Positions 1 to 11,339 are shown, numbered from the stretch's first letter. The stretch: DNA of 64,000 nucleotides from Hermatobates lingyangjiaoensis (GCA_026182355.1 JAPFBL010000238.1:186001-250000); one strand, 5' to 3'. The notes: a model not told the origin generated them from the sequence alone. Program-made: numbers and translations.

Positions 1-1108
1 TAATGTGTTACCCCTCTAGTTAATAATTACCATATCTCCGTACAAATATGAGGAATATAATGAATTATTCCACTAACTAAACAGACTCCTATAAATGACA
101 TTCAAATTTCATAAGTCAACATACAATAACTTCAGTGGTACTAACAATATAAGCGTGTATATTCAATTTTAAAAGTATTTTTGTGTTGTTAAATAAACAA
201 AAAGTATATGAGGCTTTATGAAATACTATTCAATTTTAGGGTAAATAATAAATATGAATCTTAGCAAAGAATTCTCTAATATCATAATTTACAAAAAAAA
301 TCTGTTCTAGAAAAGTTACTTTGTTATAATAAATACAATTATTAACGCAATATGTTTTGTTGGTGGAAGAAATGAACTGAATGTGTGTTTTGAAATGCAG
401 TTTTGTTTTTTCAAACACACAAAAATGTGCGTTTTGGAACTTTTACTTGTTGTTCCTAGTAAAAGCAAATAAAAAGGTAGATTACTATTTGATATCTTTA
501 TTGAAATACTGGAAACTGTATAATAACGGCCTAAAAATCGACTGAATATTGTAAATATTACAACGAAGAGTCGAAAAGGGTGAAGACTATGACCCCCAAA
601 GGGTGGAGGATATGACACCCAAAGGGTGAAGACTATGACTCCCAAAGGGTGAAGACTAGGACCCCCAAAGAGTAAAGACCATGATCCCTAAAGGGTGAAG
701 ACTATGACCTCCTAAAGGGTGAAGACTATGACCCCTAAAGGATGAAGACTATGACCCCTAAAGGATGAAGACTATGACCTCCTAAAGGGTGAAGACTATG
801 ACCTCCTAAAGGGTGAAGACTATGACCCCTAAAGGGTGAAGACTATGACCCCTAAAGGGTGAAGACTATGACCTCCAAAGGGTGAAGACTATGACCCCCA
901 AAGGGTGGAGACTATGACCCCCCAAAGGGAGAAGACTATGACTTCCAAAGGGCGGTGGATATGACCCCCAAAGGGTGAAGAATATGACTCCCAAAGGGTG
1001 AAGACTATGACCTCCAAATGGTGAAGACTATGACCCCCAAAGGGTGGAGACTATGACCCCCAAAGGGGGTAGAATTACTGAGGATGTATATGACAGGCGC
1101 TGTGTTAC
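1..1108 (-). other. intron after the domain 5 exon (partial)
   Basis: Intron whose donor is at 1108 and whose acceptor is outside the window. A 23-bp minisatellite fills 576-1070. Bases 1-575 are AT-rich unique-looking sequence in which I see no exon, transposon or repeat. Confidence 0.7.
576..1070. repeat. 23-bp minisatellite
   Basis: About 21 tandem units of roughly 23 bp, core GGGTGAAGACTATGACC then a C/A run, with point changes and 1-2 bp indels between units. It begins 38 bases inside the intron that follows the domain 5 exon. Frames through it are repeat artefacts. Confidence 0.95.
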
Positions 1109-1261
1109 CATGGTGATGTTGAGGTCTGTAAGAAAGGGCAGGAGTTGTATCATTTCTCGAGATGAGGTTGTTCTCCTGGCCTTCTCTGATGACTGATTTC
1201 GGAGCACAACACTGAGTACCGCTCTTGCGACATTTAAACAGGTCTGTCATCTCAGCGTTAC
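1109..1261 (-). CDS. mas: masquerade-like gene, exon closing domain 5
   Basis: Exon of 153 nt. With the last base of the 7.9 kb exon it reads CFRNAEMTDLFKCRKSG, then TQCCAPKS, so domain 5 is CPGSC, 8, C, 11, C, 6, CC. The NAEMTDLFKC segment is, from memory, a conserved signature of masquerade proteins just ahead of the protease-like region. The rest is a polar, His-rich linker. Acceptor tttcag at 1262-1267 has a good pyrimidine tract; donor CATG|gtaaca at 1108. It ends in phase 1. The serine-protease-like domain must lie beyond base 1. Confidence 0.83.
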
Positions 1262-1422
1262 CTGAAACCAAACAACAGTAATTGATCTTTATCCACAGAA
1301 TGGCCAAGTACCAAAGAGAAACAAACATCTTTTCTCCATTCAACATTGGAGTTGCAATCGTGTATTTGAACAGTAATGGGGCCAATGTATATGTGTTTTA
1401 ACAGTATTTACGCATACATCAT

Positions 1423-1575
1423 TCAATGATCAAACCACAATATGAAATGAGAAAACAAGACAAAGATCTTTCAACCGTAACAAGCTGAAAAATCTTTGTC
1501 TTATTTTCCCATTTCATATTGTGGTTTGATCATTGATTGTTATTTCACCTGTTTATGTGAAATCTTTTTATAGAT
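1423..1575. mobile_element. PLE terminal-repeat hairpin (AGATCT family)
   Basis: Inverted pair of the family marked by TGATCAAACCACAATATG and the inner AAGATCTTTCAACCGTAACA. The right arm has lost most of the ribozyme core, so only the left arm keeps the GAA-AGATCT part. The same family recurs at 4.07, 16.4, 17.0, 23.8, 30.2, 43.2, 55.4 and 61.9 kb. Confidence 0.75.
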
Positions 1576-1679
1576 CATTCAGCAGGTATTTCTGTAAAAT
1601 ATCTTCAAATTTCTTATTTTAATTTTTATAATCATTAAGCAATAACTATATAAATATAAAACAAAAGTTTATCTCAACT

Positions 1680-1800
1680 TGTTCAGCTCTCAAGTTCAAA
1701 TTAAACGAAGCTTTAAGTTTAAATTGAACCTGAAGAACTAACCGAGTCATGATAAGCTTTTATTTTGTTTAATATTTTCGCTCGATACTTTTCTCAATAT
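1680..1800. mobile_element. PLE terminal fragment leading into the 46-bp satellite
   Basis: Contains TTGAACCTGAAGAAC and GAGTC ahead of a CTCGATACTTTTCTCAATAT stretch. The same order occurs in repeats at 43.07-43.14 kb and 56.78-57.14 kb, so this is a decayed copy of that terminal repeat. It runs straight into the satellite. Confidence 0.6.
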
Positions 1801-3035
1801 TTATATAAAAATAGTTATATAGTAATATAACTACTTTTATCAATATTTATTTAAAAATAGTTATATAGTAATATACCTACTTTTATCAATATTTATTTAA
1901 AAATAGTTATATAGTAATATACCTACTTTTATCAATATTTATATAAAAATAGCTATATAGTAATATAGCTACTTTTATCAATATTTATATAAAAACAGCT
2001 ATATAGTAATATAACTACTTTTATCAATATTTATATAAAAACAGCTATATAGTAATATACCTACTTTTATCAATATTTATATAAAAATAGCTATATAGTA
2101 ATATAACTACTTTTATCAATATTTATATAAAAACAGCTATATAGTAATATAACTACTTTTATCAATATTTATATAAAAACAGCTATATAGTAATATAGCT
2201 ACTTTTTATCAATATTTATATAAAAATAGCTTATATAGTAATATAACTACTTTTATCAATATTTATATAAAAACAGCTATATAGTAATATAACTACTTTT
2301 ATCAATATTTATATAAAAACAGCTATATAGTAATATACTACTTTTATCAATATTTATATAAAAATAGTCTATATAGTAATATAACTACTTTTATCAATAT
2401 TTATATAAAAACAGCTATATAGTAATATAACCTACTTTTATCAATATTTATATAAAAATAGCTATATAGTAATATACTACTTTTATCAATATTTATATAA
2501 AAACAGCTATATAGTAATATAGCTATTTTTATCAATATTTATATAAAAATAGTTATATAGTAATATAACTACTTTTATCAATATTTATATAAAAACAGCT
2601 ATATAGTAATATACCTACTTTTATCAATATTTATATAAAAATAGCTATATAGTATATAGCTACTTTTATCAATATTTATATAAAAACAGCTATATAGTAA
2701 TATAGCTATTTTTATCAATATTTATATAAAAATAGTTATATAGTAATATAACTACTTTTATCAATATTTATTTAAAAATAGTTATATAGTAATATAGTTA
2801 CTTTTATCAATATTTATATAAAAACAGCTATATAGTAATATAGCTATTTTTATCAATATTTATATAAAAATAGTTATATAGTAATATAGCTACTTTTATC
2901 AATATTTATTTAAAAATAGCTATATAGTAATATAGCTACTTTTATCAATATTTATATAAAAACAGCTATATAGTAATATACCTACTTTTATCAATATTTA
3001 TATAAAAACAGCTATAGAGTAATATAGCTATATTA
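1793..3035. repeat. 46-bp AT-rich satellite array
   Basis: About 27 head-to-tail units of 46 bp, each with TTTTATCAATATTTATATAA followed by an AGCTATATAGTAATAT-type half. The units drift by point change and 1-bp indels. TATCAATATTTATATA also occurs at the ends of the PLE repeats at 43.14 and 56.78 kb, so the array probably grew from a PLE terminus. Confidence 0.95.
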
Positions 3036-4037
3036 CTATCCAACATTTTTTGAAATGTAATTGTATTTACCATAATTATTACTACTTTTTACACTAATAA
3101 TACAACCTGTTCTATTCGACATGTGTTGGTTGAGCACTAGACATGAAATTCAAAATATGTTTTACAAAGTTCAAGTAATGCAGAGGACTTTAAAGTGCTA
3201 CATTGAACTGCACTTGTTGGTCTGGCTGTATGGAAGGGAGGGTTCAGGTAACATGCGTCTAAACCCTACTCCTCCCTCCCTCCTACAGCCTGCAAAGGAT
3301 TCTTGTAAACTACTTCAACATTCTGATAAAATTAGTATTTCTGCTATTGCTCCGAGGTAGCTTCTAAAATTTAAGCCGTTTTTCATCTCTCTCCCAGACT
3401 ACGAGTTCTAACGAGAGTATTTCCATTTATTATTTCATAATTATATATTATTTTTGTTATTTTAAAGCCCCTGAAGTATGGAACATAGAAGGCTACTGAA
3501 AAATAGAACCATTGAACAAATAGTTACTGAACTTTAGTATTACATAGGAACTTGCATACTATGATTGTTTCCTGGAAGAGTTTCTGACTTTTTATGCTGA
3601 TCATTGTTATAAATTCTTTAGTTGTTTTGCTTTTGTAATATATTATTAAAAAAAATGGATATATTATTCTAACAAATTATCAATTAAAAGTGGTGAATGC
3701 AGCTAGTATCGCTAGGAATGAAATGCCGCCTACAATCAAAATATAACAGCAGAACATATTAGTCCATTGAGATTGGCATTAACAAATCTTTCAATTGTCT
3801 GGACAAGTCAAGTTAAATGAAGTTGGCGGGAAATCAAGGAACAACAATGTACTTTGAACCAACAAATTATAGAAGCAAGTGAAGGACCTTTAGAACATTA
3901 GTTCGTGAAATAATATAAATCATTACGTTAATCTGATAACTTACAAGACAGTCAGAAATCCCAATGATTTCCCATTATAATTGGTTACAGAAGAGAGAGA
4001 AAAAACATCTTACTGAATCATTTCTTTTATCATTATA

Positions 4038-4069
<32 letters not shown>

Positions 4070-4256
4070 AACACGTGAAATAACAATCAATGATCAAACC
4101 ACAATAAGAAAATGGGAAAACAAGACTAAGATCTTTCAACCGTAACAAGCAGTCTTCGTCAGAGTCAAAAACCCAACTGAACTCTGACGAAGACCGCTTG
4201 TTACGGTTGAAAAATCTTAGTCTTGTTTTCCCATTTTTTATTGTGGTTTGATCATT
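4070..4256. mobile_element. PLE terminal-repeat hairpin (AGATCT family)
   Basis: Two arms in head-to-head orientation, each with TGATCAAACCACAATA at the outside and a hammerhead-like motif inside. A (TA)n run (4034-4069) abuts the left end. The left (minus) ribozyme is intact; the right (plus) one has GAAAAATC instead of GAAAGATC. Confidence 0.8.
4124..4166 (-). ncRNA. hammerhead-like ribozyme, AGATCT family
   Basis: Stem I GACT/AGTC, core CTGACGA, one unpaired A, stem II GACTG/CGGTT with loop CTTGTTA, then GAA, palindrome AGATCT, T at the predicted cleavage position. Hammerheads of this kind are known in PLE terminal repeats. Confidence 0.7.
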
Positions 4257-4261
4257 TATAT

Positions 4262-4442
4262 ATATATATTATTGAAAATGACACCAAATTTAGCTGATAC
4301 CTGTTTCTTAACAAGTTTCTCAATTTTTCTAAATAACTCTCGTTTAGAAAAATTTAGAAACTTGTTAAGAAACAGTTATCAGCTAAATTTGGTGTCATTT
4401 TCAATAATGTGTGTGTCAAAGAAGGACTGCTACCAAAATTTA

Positions 4443-4481
<39 letters not shown>
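4262..4481. mobile_element. PLE ORF-start fragment, inverted pair, ending in (TA)n
   Basis: The plus-strand arm, with one frame choice, reads FNNVCVKEGLLPKFT and then goes directly into (TA)n. The left arm is its inverted partner. FNN-x-C-x-KEGLLP matches the start of PLE reading frames and recurs at 12.3, 16.9, 42.8 and 52.8 kb, always ending in (TA)n. Confidence 0.65.
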
Positions 4482-4483
<2 letters not shown>

Positions 4484-5009
4484 TTTTTTTAAAAGTTAAT
4501 AAATAAACAGGTTAATTAAAGTCATTATCATTTTTAATAAATAAACACTTCACAAAGTTAGTTCTTCATAAATAACATGCATAACCTTTTTTTGGAAACG
4601 GACTGAGAAATGTATATTATATGACATATATATATACAATATTGATATAGCTTCTCGACCACTGTTTTTTCAAGTTCACAGAAGGGGTTCTTGAGAATTT
4701 TGGTCATAAAAATTCAATTCCTGGTTATATGCCGACGTTTCGCCAAAAGTTGTTTGGCATTTTTAAGGCTAAAAAACAATTTATTAACGACATAAGTAAA
4801 GCAAGACAAATAGATCCACAGAATACCAACCAACAGAAAACAAATATTATATATACAATGTTGTTTGGTTCAGAGTTTCGAAAAATCGATTTCTCTTCGG
4901 TTGGCTATAGCTTATTTACCACTTATAAATCAGCTATATAATTGAATTAAAAGTTGAGATGTGGGTCAAGATGGTTTGTTTACAGGATAGTTTGTTTGTT
5001 TTTAACATC

Positions 5010-5185
5010 CATACAAGTCGACAAAAACCCGTTGGTCTGACAGTTTTAGGGCTATCTTTTGACTCTTATGAGTTGGGTTGTCCCTCCCTATTCTCTTTAC
5101 CCCTGAATGGAAGGTAACCGTTTCCCTGGACCAGGGGCTCCAACCAGGGTTCACATCAGCATCTACTGAGCCTTCGCTTTGGCAA
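5010..5185. other. GC-richer patch of unknown origin
   Basis: Noticeably less AT-rich than its surroundings, with CCCTGGTTGGAGCCCCTGG on the minus strand. An open frame crosses it, but it has no recognisable domain and no splice context in phase with the gene. It could be a short retroposon. Confidence 0.3.
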
Positions 5186-5934
5186 TGCCACAAAAATAAA
5201 ATATAAACTATTAAACTTTCACCTTCAATAATGTTTTCTAGAGGTAGAAATATTGAGGTATTTGTTAATTGGGAACTCATTTTAATAAAGGGCGAGCCAC
5301 ACAAGCGGAGTGATTTTACATAACTGGTCATTGATAACTTCTAGAATTGAAAGATCCTTTGATCTCAAGTATTTCCAATTTCCATGAATTATTCAATTTT
5401 TGCCATACTTACATACTTTCAGCCATATTTAAGAATTAATTATTTATTCCAGAAAAAAATATAAATTGTCTATGATAGTTTTTTTTATAGTTTTTCGCTA
5501 AGTTCGCTTGATTGATTATAACATATGGTCAAAATACTGAGAATAATCTTTGTGGCACTGATAAAGAAGGCTTAAAGAAAGACCTAAGTACAGATAGTTA
5601 GGTCTTTCTGTATATGACCTAACCTATGTTAGGTCATATGGTTATGACAAATCAATGATTAAATTGATTTTTCCTCTTTAGCTTTGTCATCCTCACTTTA
5701 ACCAACAGTTTAAAAACTGTTTAACACATAATTTATTTTACAGTAGTAATACGGGAGTGACTTACAGGATAAGCGCTATTCCTGAAATCTTTTTCAGAGA
5801 AAAAAAAATTCATTATAGTTGACCCATCTTTTGCTGTTGAGCCATTTGGTGACTCTCTGACCGATAAAGATGTTCGTTCTGCAAATGTTCCCTCTCATTC
5901 CTACGTGATTCAGATGTTATTATGGTTTATATTA

Positions 5935-6060
5935 GAAATAGGTAAAACCGTCATACCTCGTAAGATGATAATGGAATTGGAGCGCTTTCGGATATTGTCC
6001 ATCTTCGATCGCAACAAACCTACTGAGCTGTTATTTAGACGGTTGGTTATCTGTCAAGTT
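5935..6060 (-). mobile_element. PLE terminal repeat, AGCGCT variant
   Basis: Lies directly 3' (minus sense) of the PLE reading frame at 6.1-6.7 kb. On the minus strand it has GTTGCGATCGAAGATGGAC, then a hairpin closing TCC, then GAA and the palindrome AGCGCT. The same repeat occurs singly at 26.75 kb and as a hairpin at 44.4 kb. Confidence 0.55.
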
Positions 6061-6120
6061 CACTGCTATCCTGATATTATTTTGATTTTTTTAGTTATTT
6101 TAATTTTAAGTTTTTAGCTA

Positions 6121-6705
6121 TTATCTAGTTTGGGTTTTTTTATATTTTTTAACTTCGTTATCCTGCCTATCCAGTCGTCTTTTTATTTTTGTTAGTGATT
6201 TACATAAAATATCTGATTGGTAATTTATTTGTTCATTTATTAATTTACCCGTATTTTTATGTTTATATATTTATATTCGTTCAGTTATGTTGAGTCTCTG
6301 TCCTTTCTGTCCTGTCTGTAGTAAGTCCATTGTGTTTTCTAAGCTGTCAGGTGTATGTATGTCCGTGTTCAGTCAGGTGGTTTGCAAAATTTGATTTATT
6401 TGTATTATTTAAATAGTCCTTAAGATGTTCTTTAAATCTTATTTTTAGGGTTCTTCCCGTCTGTCCAATATATATTTGGTTACAATCACTACACTTTAAT
6501 TTATATACCCCGCTTTTTTCATATTTGTTAATTACATTTTCGGTTGAGCAAGATAATATTTGACTTATAGAATTATTAATTTTAAATCCTACCTTTATGT
6601 TCTATCATTTTTATTAAGTTCGCTATTTTTTGACTAATATTTCCTAGATATGTTATAGACACGTATTTATTATTGCTAGGGCATATTAACAATATGCATG
6701 TTATT
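6121..6705 (-). pseudogene. Penelope-like element, C-terminal GIY-YIG endonuclease region, decayed
   Basis: Not visible as one open frame. Read on the minus strand with frameshifts it gives YVSITYLGNISQKIANLIK, then KINNSISQIL, then SGVYKLKCSDCNQIYIGQTG, then RTLKIRFKEHLKDY. This is the linker, GIY-like (GVY) and YIG motifs and Arg-containing helix of a PLE endonuclease. After NHLTEHGH a 4-bp duplication shifts the frame; the tail continues PDSLENTMDLLQ, ITERI, an in-frame TAA, then IYKHKNTGKLINEQINY. At least two frameshifts and one stop make it non-functional. The reverse transcriptase part is absent. Confidence 0.75.
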
Positions 6706-7019
6706 ATGGTACTGATGGTGAAAAATGTTTAAGCTATTGTTTAAATAATAATTTTTTCGTAATTTACTATGGACTATTATTGGCAATTCTAGAATATTTT
6801 GTTTTTCTAATTTTTGTTATATTTTTATATTAAATAGTTTATATAAAGATGGAGCATGTGAAAAAACGAAATATATTCTTTGTATATGGACATAGTACTT
6901 CAGAGAAAAACTACAGTAGTTTCTATTTCAACTGGCAATAACTAAGTCATAACTGGCATCATTCCATGTCATAAGCTACTGGTATTAATTGTACCAGGGG
7001 CAAAACGATTGTTCAAAGT

Positions 7020-7140
7020 CACCATATATATATATAACAGTTCAAAATTGATGATAGGTAGCACACAAAGTAAAGAAACACACTTACAAACTCAAATTTT
7101 CGGGTAATCCGTCTTCAGGAAAAAAGAGAAAGGGAGACCA
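7020..7140 (-). mobile_element. PLE terminal repeat with CTGAAGA / GAA-AATT motif
   Basis: Minus strand has CCTGAAGACGG, ATTA, CCC, GAA, AATT, T, GAG: the same layout as the hammerhead-like motifs but with only a 2-bp stem II, so ribozyme function is doubtful. Related copies lie at 11.38-11.58 kb and 36.80-36.91 kb. A (TA)n run follows at 7284-7315. Confidence 0.5.
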
Positions 7141-7280
7141 AGCACGTTGTAGACACAATGGCTAGTAACCGACAAGGCAACAGCCAGTGCTGCCCCCCTG
7201 GGCAGCAATGTACCCAGTCATTGTTATTACTGTCATTAGTGTTATTGTGTCCAGTTTGAATCGTCTTTCCGTTTATTAAG

Positions 7281-7318
<38 letters not shown>

Positions 7319-7324
7319 AAAAGC

Positions 7325-7415
7325 AAACCACAAGGAAAAAAAGAAAACAGATAGATTTAGAAATTATATAGAAAACTATCTGTTTTCTTTTTTTCCTTGT
7401 GGTTTGTTTTCATTG
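7325..7415. repeat. short inverted repeat
   Basis: AAACCACAAGGAAAAAAAGA and its complement face each other across about 40 bp next to a (TA)n run. Probably another terminal-repeat hairpin, too short to assign. Confidence 0.5.
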
Positions 7416-7479
7416 ATTGCATCACGTGTTTATTGTGATTCATCTGCATATATATATATGTATATAGTTCACACAAGAA

Positions 7480-7610
7480 AGAGAAATAACAAATAAAGAC
7501 ACACACAAAAGACTCACAACGATATTTCGACAGTCGTCGTCATCGGGTAGAAGTAGTCCCTTTGAGTAGCTGAAGCTAACTCATATATATATATATATAT
7601 ATATATATAG
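7480..7610 (-). mobile_element. PLE terminal repeat, ATAT family, single arm
   Basis: Contains the minus-strand GATGACGACGACTGTCGAAA and ATATCGTTGTGAG of the ATAT ribozyme family, but the core is CCGATGA rather than CTGATGA, so it is a mutated copy. It ends in (TA)n. Confidence 0.5.
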
Positions 7611-7897
7611 TGTTTGTATTTAAACTATGCGTTTTAACAGTTCAACTCATCATCAGGTACACTTCCAATAGGATCAGTGGAAGACAATCAACTGTCAGAA
7701 AGGGAAGCTTTAATAAGAAACTCCTTTTGTTTTGAGACTTTGAACTATTGTTTTACAGCCAGTACGAGTAAATACTACGTAATTACAGATTGCACAACTA
7801 ATGATTGGTATTAATTATAATACCTGTCAATGTGGCTGCATAATGAGAAGAATGTTTTAATAAACACATTACACAGATATTGCTGCAAAGGGCTTAC

Positions 7898-8077
7898 GGA
7901 AGCAGGTGAAGGATAGGTAGGAGACGATGCAGGAGCCTGGACAGTCAGGTCTGGGGTCAGGCGTGGGAGTGGTCGTTGTCCTCATGGTAGTCGTTGTCGT
8001 GGTCGTTGTAGTTGTGGTAGTCGTGGGGTAGGTTTTGGGTGGAGGAGGAACTCTCGTGTTGTCACAACAAACAGAAC
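7898..8077 (-). CDS. mas: masquerade-like gene, exon closing domain 4 and opening domain 5
   Basis: Exon of 180 nt. Its first bases complete the Gly codon left by the 9.9 kb exon and continue SVCCDNTR, supplying the CC pair of domain 4. A long Thr-rich linker (a 12-Thr run, then further Thr and Pro) follows, then domain 5 opens with CPGSC, 8 residues, C. The acceptor is very strong (ten T then cag). The donor is C|gtaagc at 7897. Reading through the donor meets a stop about 20 bases on, which supports the splice. The linker resembles mucin-like, probably O-glycosylated spacers. Confidence 0.85.
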
Positions 8078-8166
8078 CTGAAAAAAAAAACAGTATCCAA
8101 CATTTACGGAACTGACAGTTTGGTCTACTCTGAAGAATTTAAAACCGATATCCTAACAACGAGAAA

Positions 8167-8224
<58 letters not shown>
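8167..8224. repeat. (TA)n microsatellite
   Basis: About 29 TA units in the intron close to the 8.0 kb exon. Other TA runs lie at 4034-4069, 7284-7315, 11348-11375, 16597-16625, 36910-36936, 42842-42872 and 55376-55408, most at the ends of PLE fragments. Confidence 0.95.
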
Positions 8225-8227
<3 letters not shown>

Positions 8228-8431
8228 TATAAAGAGACAGCAGATCTTCTTTCAAACAAGTATCATTAAAGTAAACAGCACCAACGACCAACGACCAACG
8301 AATATAACCGCGCACTATAGTGCACATCGTAACTAGCAGTTCCAGACCAGAGGACTTCTACTGCTTGCTTACTGTGCTACTATAACTTGGAATGTCAGTA
8401 GTTCATGTCGGATATTAAGTTAGTTAAGTAA

Positions 8432-8690
8432 ACATCAGTCTCGGCATTCACGATCTTAAGACTGAGAGATTCGATCCTACGAACTAACCTCCTGCTAACA
8501 GGGTTCAACTGGAAAAGGAGCTGGCCAAGTGACATGTTTTACAAAATGAATGAGATAGTCTTTAGAATAAATAGATTAGTAAAGATTAATATAAATAAAA
8601 GATAAAAGATTAATAAAGAACAAGAAACAAAGCAGTTAGAATAAAAGAGTTGAAAGGTCTAAAATATAAGTTTTGGTGTTGATGAATATT
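8432..8690 (+). repeat. dispersed repeat, copy 1 of 3
   Basis: Shares GTCTCGGCATT, GATCTTAAGACTGAGAGAT, TTCAACTGGAAAAGGAG and AACAAGAAACAA with 11770-12010, and the second half with 56345-56490. No coding capacity and no clear ends. An unclassified interspersed repeat. Confidence 0.6.
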
Positions 8691-9907
8691 TTCGACTAGG
8701 AGGTGACAGGTCAAGAAGCTGTCCCCACCTCTGGTTCATTCAGCTCATTTCCATATATTTGTCAGAGAAACTCCTGGTCTTTTACTGATGCCTCATACAG
8801 TAAGAAAACAAAACTGATATAACTTTAGAGGGATTGAAGAATTATTTGTCAATGTATATGTTAAACAATGATTAACACAATTAGTTATCTGTTGTAAAGA
8901 TTTTCACAACCAATATTGAATATAGAGCTTATCAATTAACTCTCTATACTTTTAAAAGAAATGAAACTATTACAATTAGGAAAGAGTTATAACATTTTAA
9001 AGTTATTTGAATCGGCCAGTGTCTAGTAAGTAAGCTTAGGGCACATTAAGACCACTCCTAAAGCAGTCAATCTAGTAATTTCCAAACTACTTAAAACCAA
9101 ATTACGTAAACCGGTTTTCTTTATTTGCTTTTGATTTCATTTGCTTTCTGAATTATAATAGGAAAAGTCTAGAGATGGTTGGGAATCAAAAGTGCTGCCA
9201 CTATTGTGTCCAACAAAACGGAATTCATTAGTGAAGAGTCAGGAAGAAGAGTTAAAGGAACTTAAGTACTTAAGGAACTTAAATGGTTCTCACATTTTTA
9301 CAATCTTTGTCTAATTACTGTCTTCATTGGTAACCTGTTTTGACTTTATATGTTTTCCTAAGCCTTTCGGCCATATAACCATCAAAAATCAAATCAGGCC
9401 GACTAGTTTAACGTGCTGCCCTTTAGCCACTTTAGATTACTCCAAAGTGCCCGAGGTGACCACGCGGAGGCGGGTCCACACGATACTACGTCGTGCATCA
9501 AGACTTACATCAGTATCAGGTCAAGTTATTTTTAGGTCTGAATGAAGTATTCTGATATGAATATTAGCTACTTGTTATTTGTGACTGTTATGGCAAATAT
9601 TACGCCAAGCACTTAAAACATATTTACAGAGTTAATGAAGAACGTGATTGGTTGTTGGGATATAATCGATTTGTTTGATAATTACATAAAAGTTTTTCTC
9701 AAATGATTATCACCATGTGTTATTAGTTTTACAATTCCAACCTTGTAAAATTATAGTCTTCATGGAAAATGTAATGGTAAATCATGACTTCATGGTTAGT
9801 CAGTACTTCAGCACTGACTTCAGTACATCAGTATTTCATGTATCACTTTTGTTTCGCCTTTAAAGCACCAACGATAGTTAATAAATAAGTTTGAATGGAA
9901 AGTGCAC

Positions 9908-10232
9908 CTCTTTGACAGTTGGAGGTGTGAGGAATAAGAACAGAAGGTCTTTCACAGAAGGCTGCCATGATGTTGAGCAGGCAGAAGCCAGGACAGCGTG
10001 GGAGGGGTGGGCCGGCAGGCCGCATGGTCGTCGACGGCTTTGTGGTTGTGGTAGGCGGAGGTCTAGTGGGGGGAGGCTGACGAAGTGGCGGTGCTGGCGT
10101 TGAGGTGATACAGCAGCTCTCTTCTTCGAATGGACAGCTGGCATTCATGTCTATGTCGTCGCAGAACAGGGCTAGCAGCTCGTTGACGCATTCGCCAGGG
10201 CAGCGGTGTTTACCTACATCTGGAGGCCGCTT
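9908..10232 (-). CDS. mas: masquerade-like gene, exon with domain 3 and first part of domain 4
   Basis: Exon of 325 nt (108 codons plus one base). It starts KRPPDVGKHRCPGEC after a tttcag acceptor. Domain 3: CPGEC, 8 residues, C, 8 residues, C, 6 residues, CC. A Pro/Thr-rich linker with a TTTTKPSTT run follows, then domain 4 starts CPGFC, 8 residues, C, 12 residues, C, QRG. The exon stops before the closing CC pair, which the next exon supplies. The donor gag|gtgcac is weaker than the others, but it is the site that joins in phase and completes the domain. An acceptor six bases upstream would also keep phase and add two residues. Confidence 0.85.
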
Positions 10233-11094
10233 CTGAAACTGTCCGAACCTTACAGTCATTTAAATAAAAAACATGCGGGAGATATATTTTATGCTAAAAT
10301 GTGTATTTTGAGTTTTAAGAAATACAGCTTGACAATCAGAGCTTTAGGTTGACTATCACAACACTAGGGTCTGAGAGTAGTCAACAGTGGTGTACTTCCC
10401 TTTAATACTGAAGGCTATAAGTTCTAATCTGTAGGCCACAAATCCACTAAATCTCATCTGCAGCGTCATCTCTGTCAAAATATTTGAATTGCTCACACTC
10501 TCTCAGAGAGTTAAAATGCAACATTGGCTTTTCTCTAAGCAGTGTACCTTTGAAATGAGAAGTCACTTAATAATTAACTGGCAAGTAAAATCACTGTAAT
10601 TAATTAACTCATCTGAGAATTCTCAAGTGATATTCATGAAAACTTTGAATCAACACTGTTTGCCTTGATATGTATTCTACAAAATATATATTGACTTAGT
10701 TATTTGACTAAATTGTGCTTATAATAATATTGAGTTTTCGGTAAACTGTTAAATATGTAATGGAAGAAGTACATAGTGGACTTAAAGGCAACATTTGACT
10801 TTCACGGAGGAAGGGAAACGATAAATTATTAACAAAACTTTAATTCCTATTGAATAGCTAACAGCTATGAAAGCCAAGTCCACTTTGTTACTTTGGCTAA
10901 GTTGAAATAGGCCGAGCTTATTAATTAATCAAGCAGGCAAATCAGTGACCAAGTTAATAATTACATTAATAGGAACTAGTAATCAATAAGCATTGAGATC
11001 TCTTAGAACAGTTCACTTCAACCACTCTTGTTGAGGAAAGCTCAACAAGGGTAATAACATTCTTCAGTGGGTAATTTTTAATGATTTTAATGTA

Positions 11095-11339
11095 AATATA
11101 TATATATATATATAATTAAAAGAAACGGTAGAGCAGACTTGTTTAAATAAAATAAATTCAAAACGAAGGAAACACACAGAAAGGCACAGACATAACTCAC
11201 ATCTATATTTCGACCATGGTCGTCATCAGGAGGTGTGAAGAGCGAAGAGTCCCGCAGGAAGTCAGGGCAGTGATGGTCGAAATATCGATGTGAGTTATGT
11301 CTGTCTTTTTGTGTGTTTCCTTCTTGAATTTATTTTATA

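Larger units (their letters stand above)
1262..7897 (-). other. intron between the 7.9 kb and 1.2 kb exons
   Basis: Contains two PLE terminal-repeat hairpins (1.4 and 4.1 kb), the 46-bp satellite, a PLE ORF-start fragment (4.3-4.5 kb), a decayed PLE endonuclease ORF (6.1-6.7 kb) and ribozyme-like repeats at 7.1 and 7.5 kb. Segments 3060-4000 and 4500-5900 are AT-rich with no recognised element, apart from a GC-richer patch at 5010-5185. Confidence 0.65.
8078..9907 (-). other. intron inside clip-like domain 4
   Basis: Short intron for this gene. It holds a (TA)n run at 8167-8224 and one copy of a three-copy dispersed repeat (8432-8690). From 8700 to 9900 I see no gene, transposon end or tandem repeat. 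Confidence 0.65.

Noticed and set aside
316..645. 109-codon minus-strand open frame
   Set aside because: Starts in the 23-bp minisatellite and continues in AT-rich intron; a repeat artefact.
5002..5331. 109-codon minus-strand open frame over the GC-richer patch
   Set aside because: Checked for a clip-type cysteine pattern and found none; listed only as a compositional patch.
9327..9545. 72-codon plus-strand open frame
   Set aside because: No family resemblance; lies in the short intron inside domain 4 on the wrong strand.
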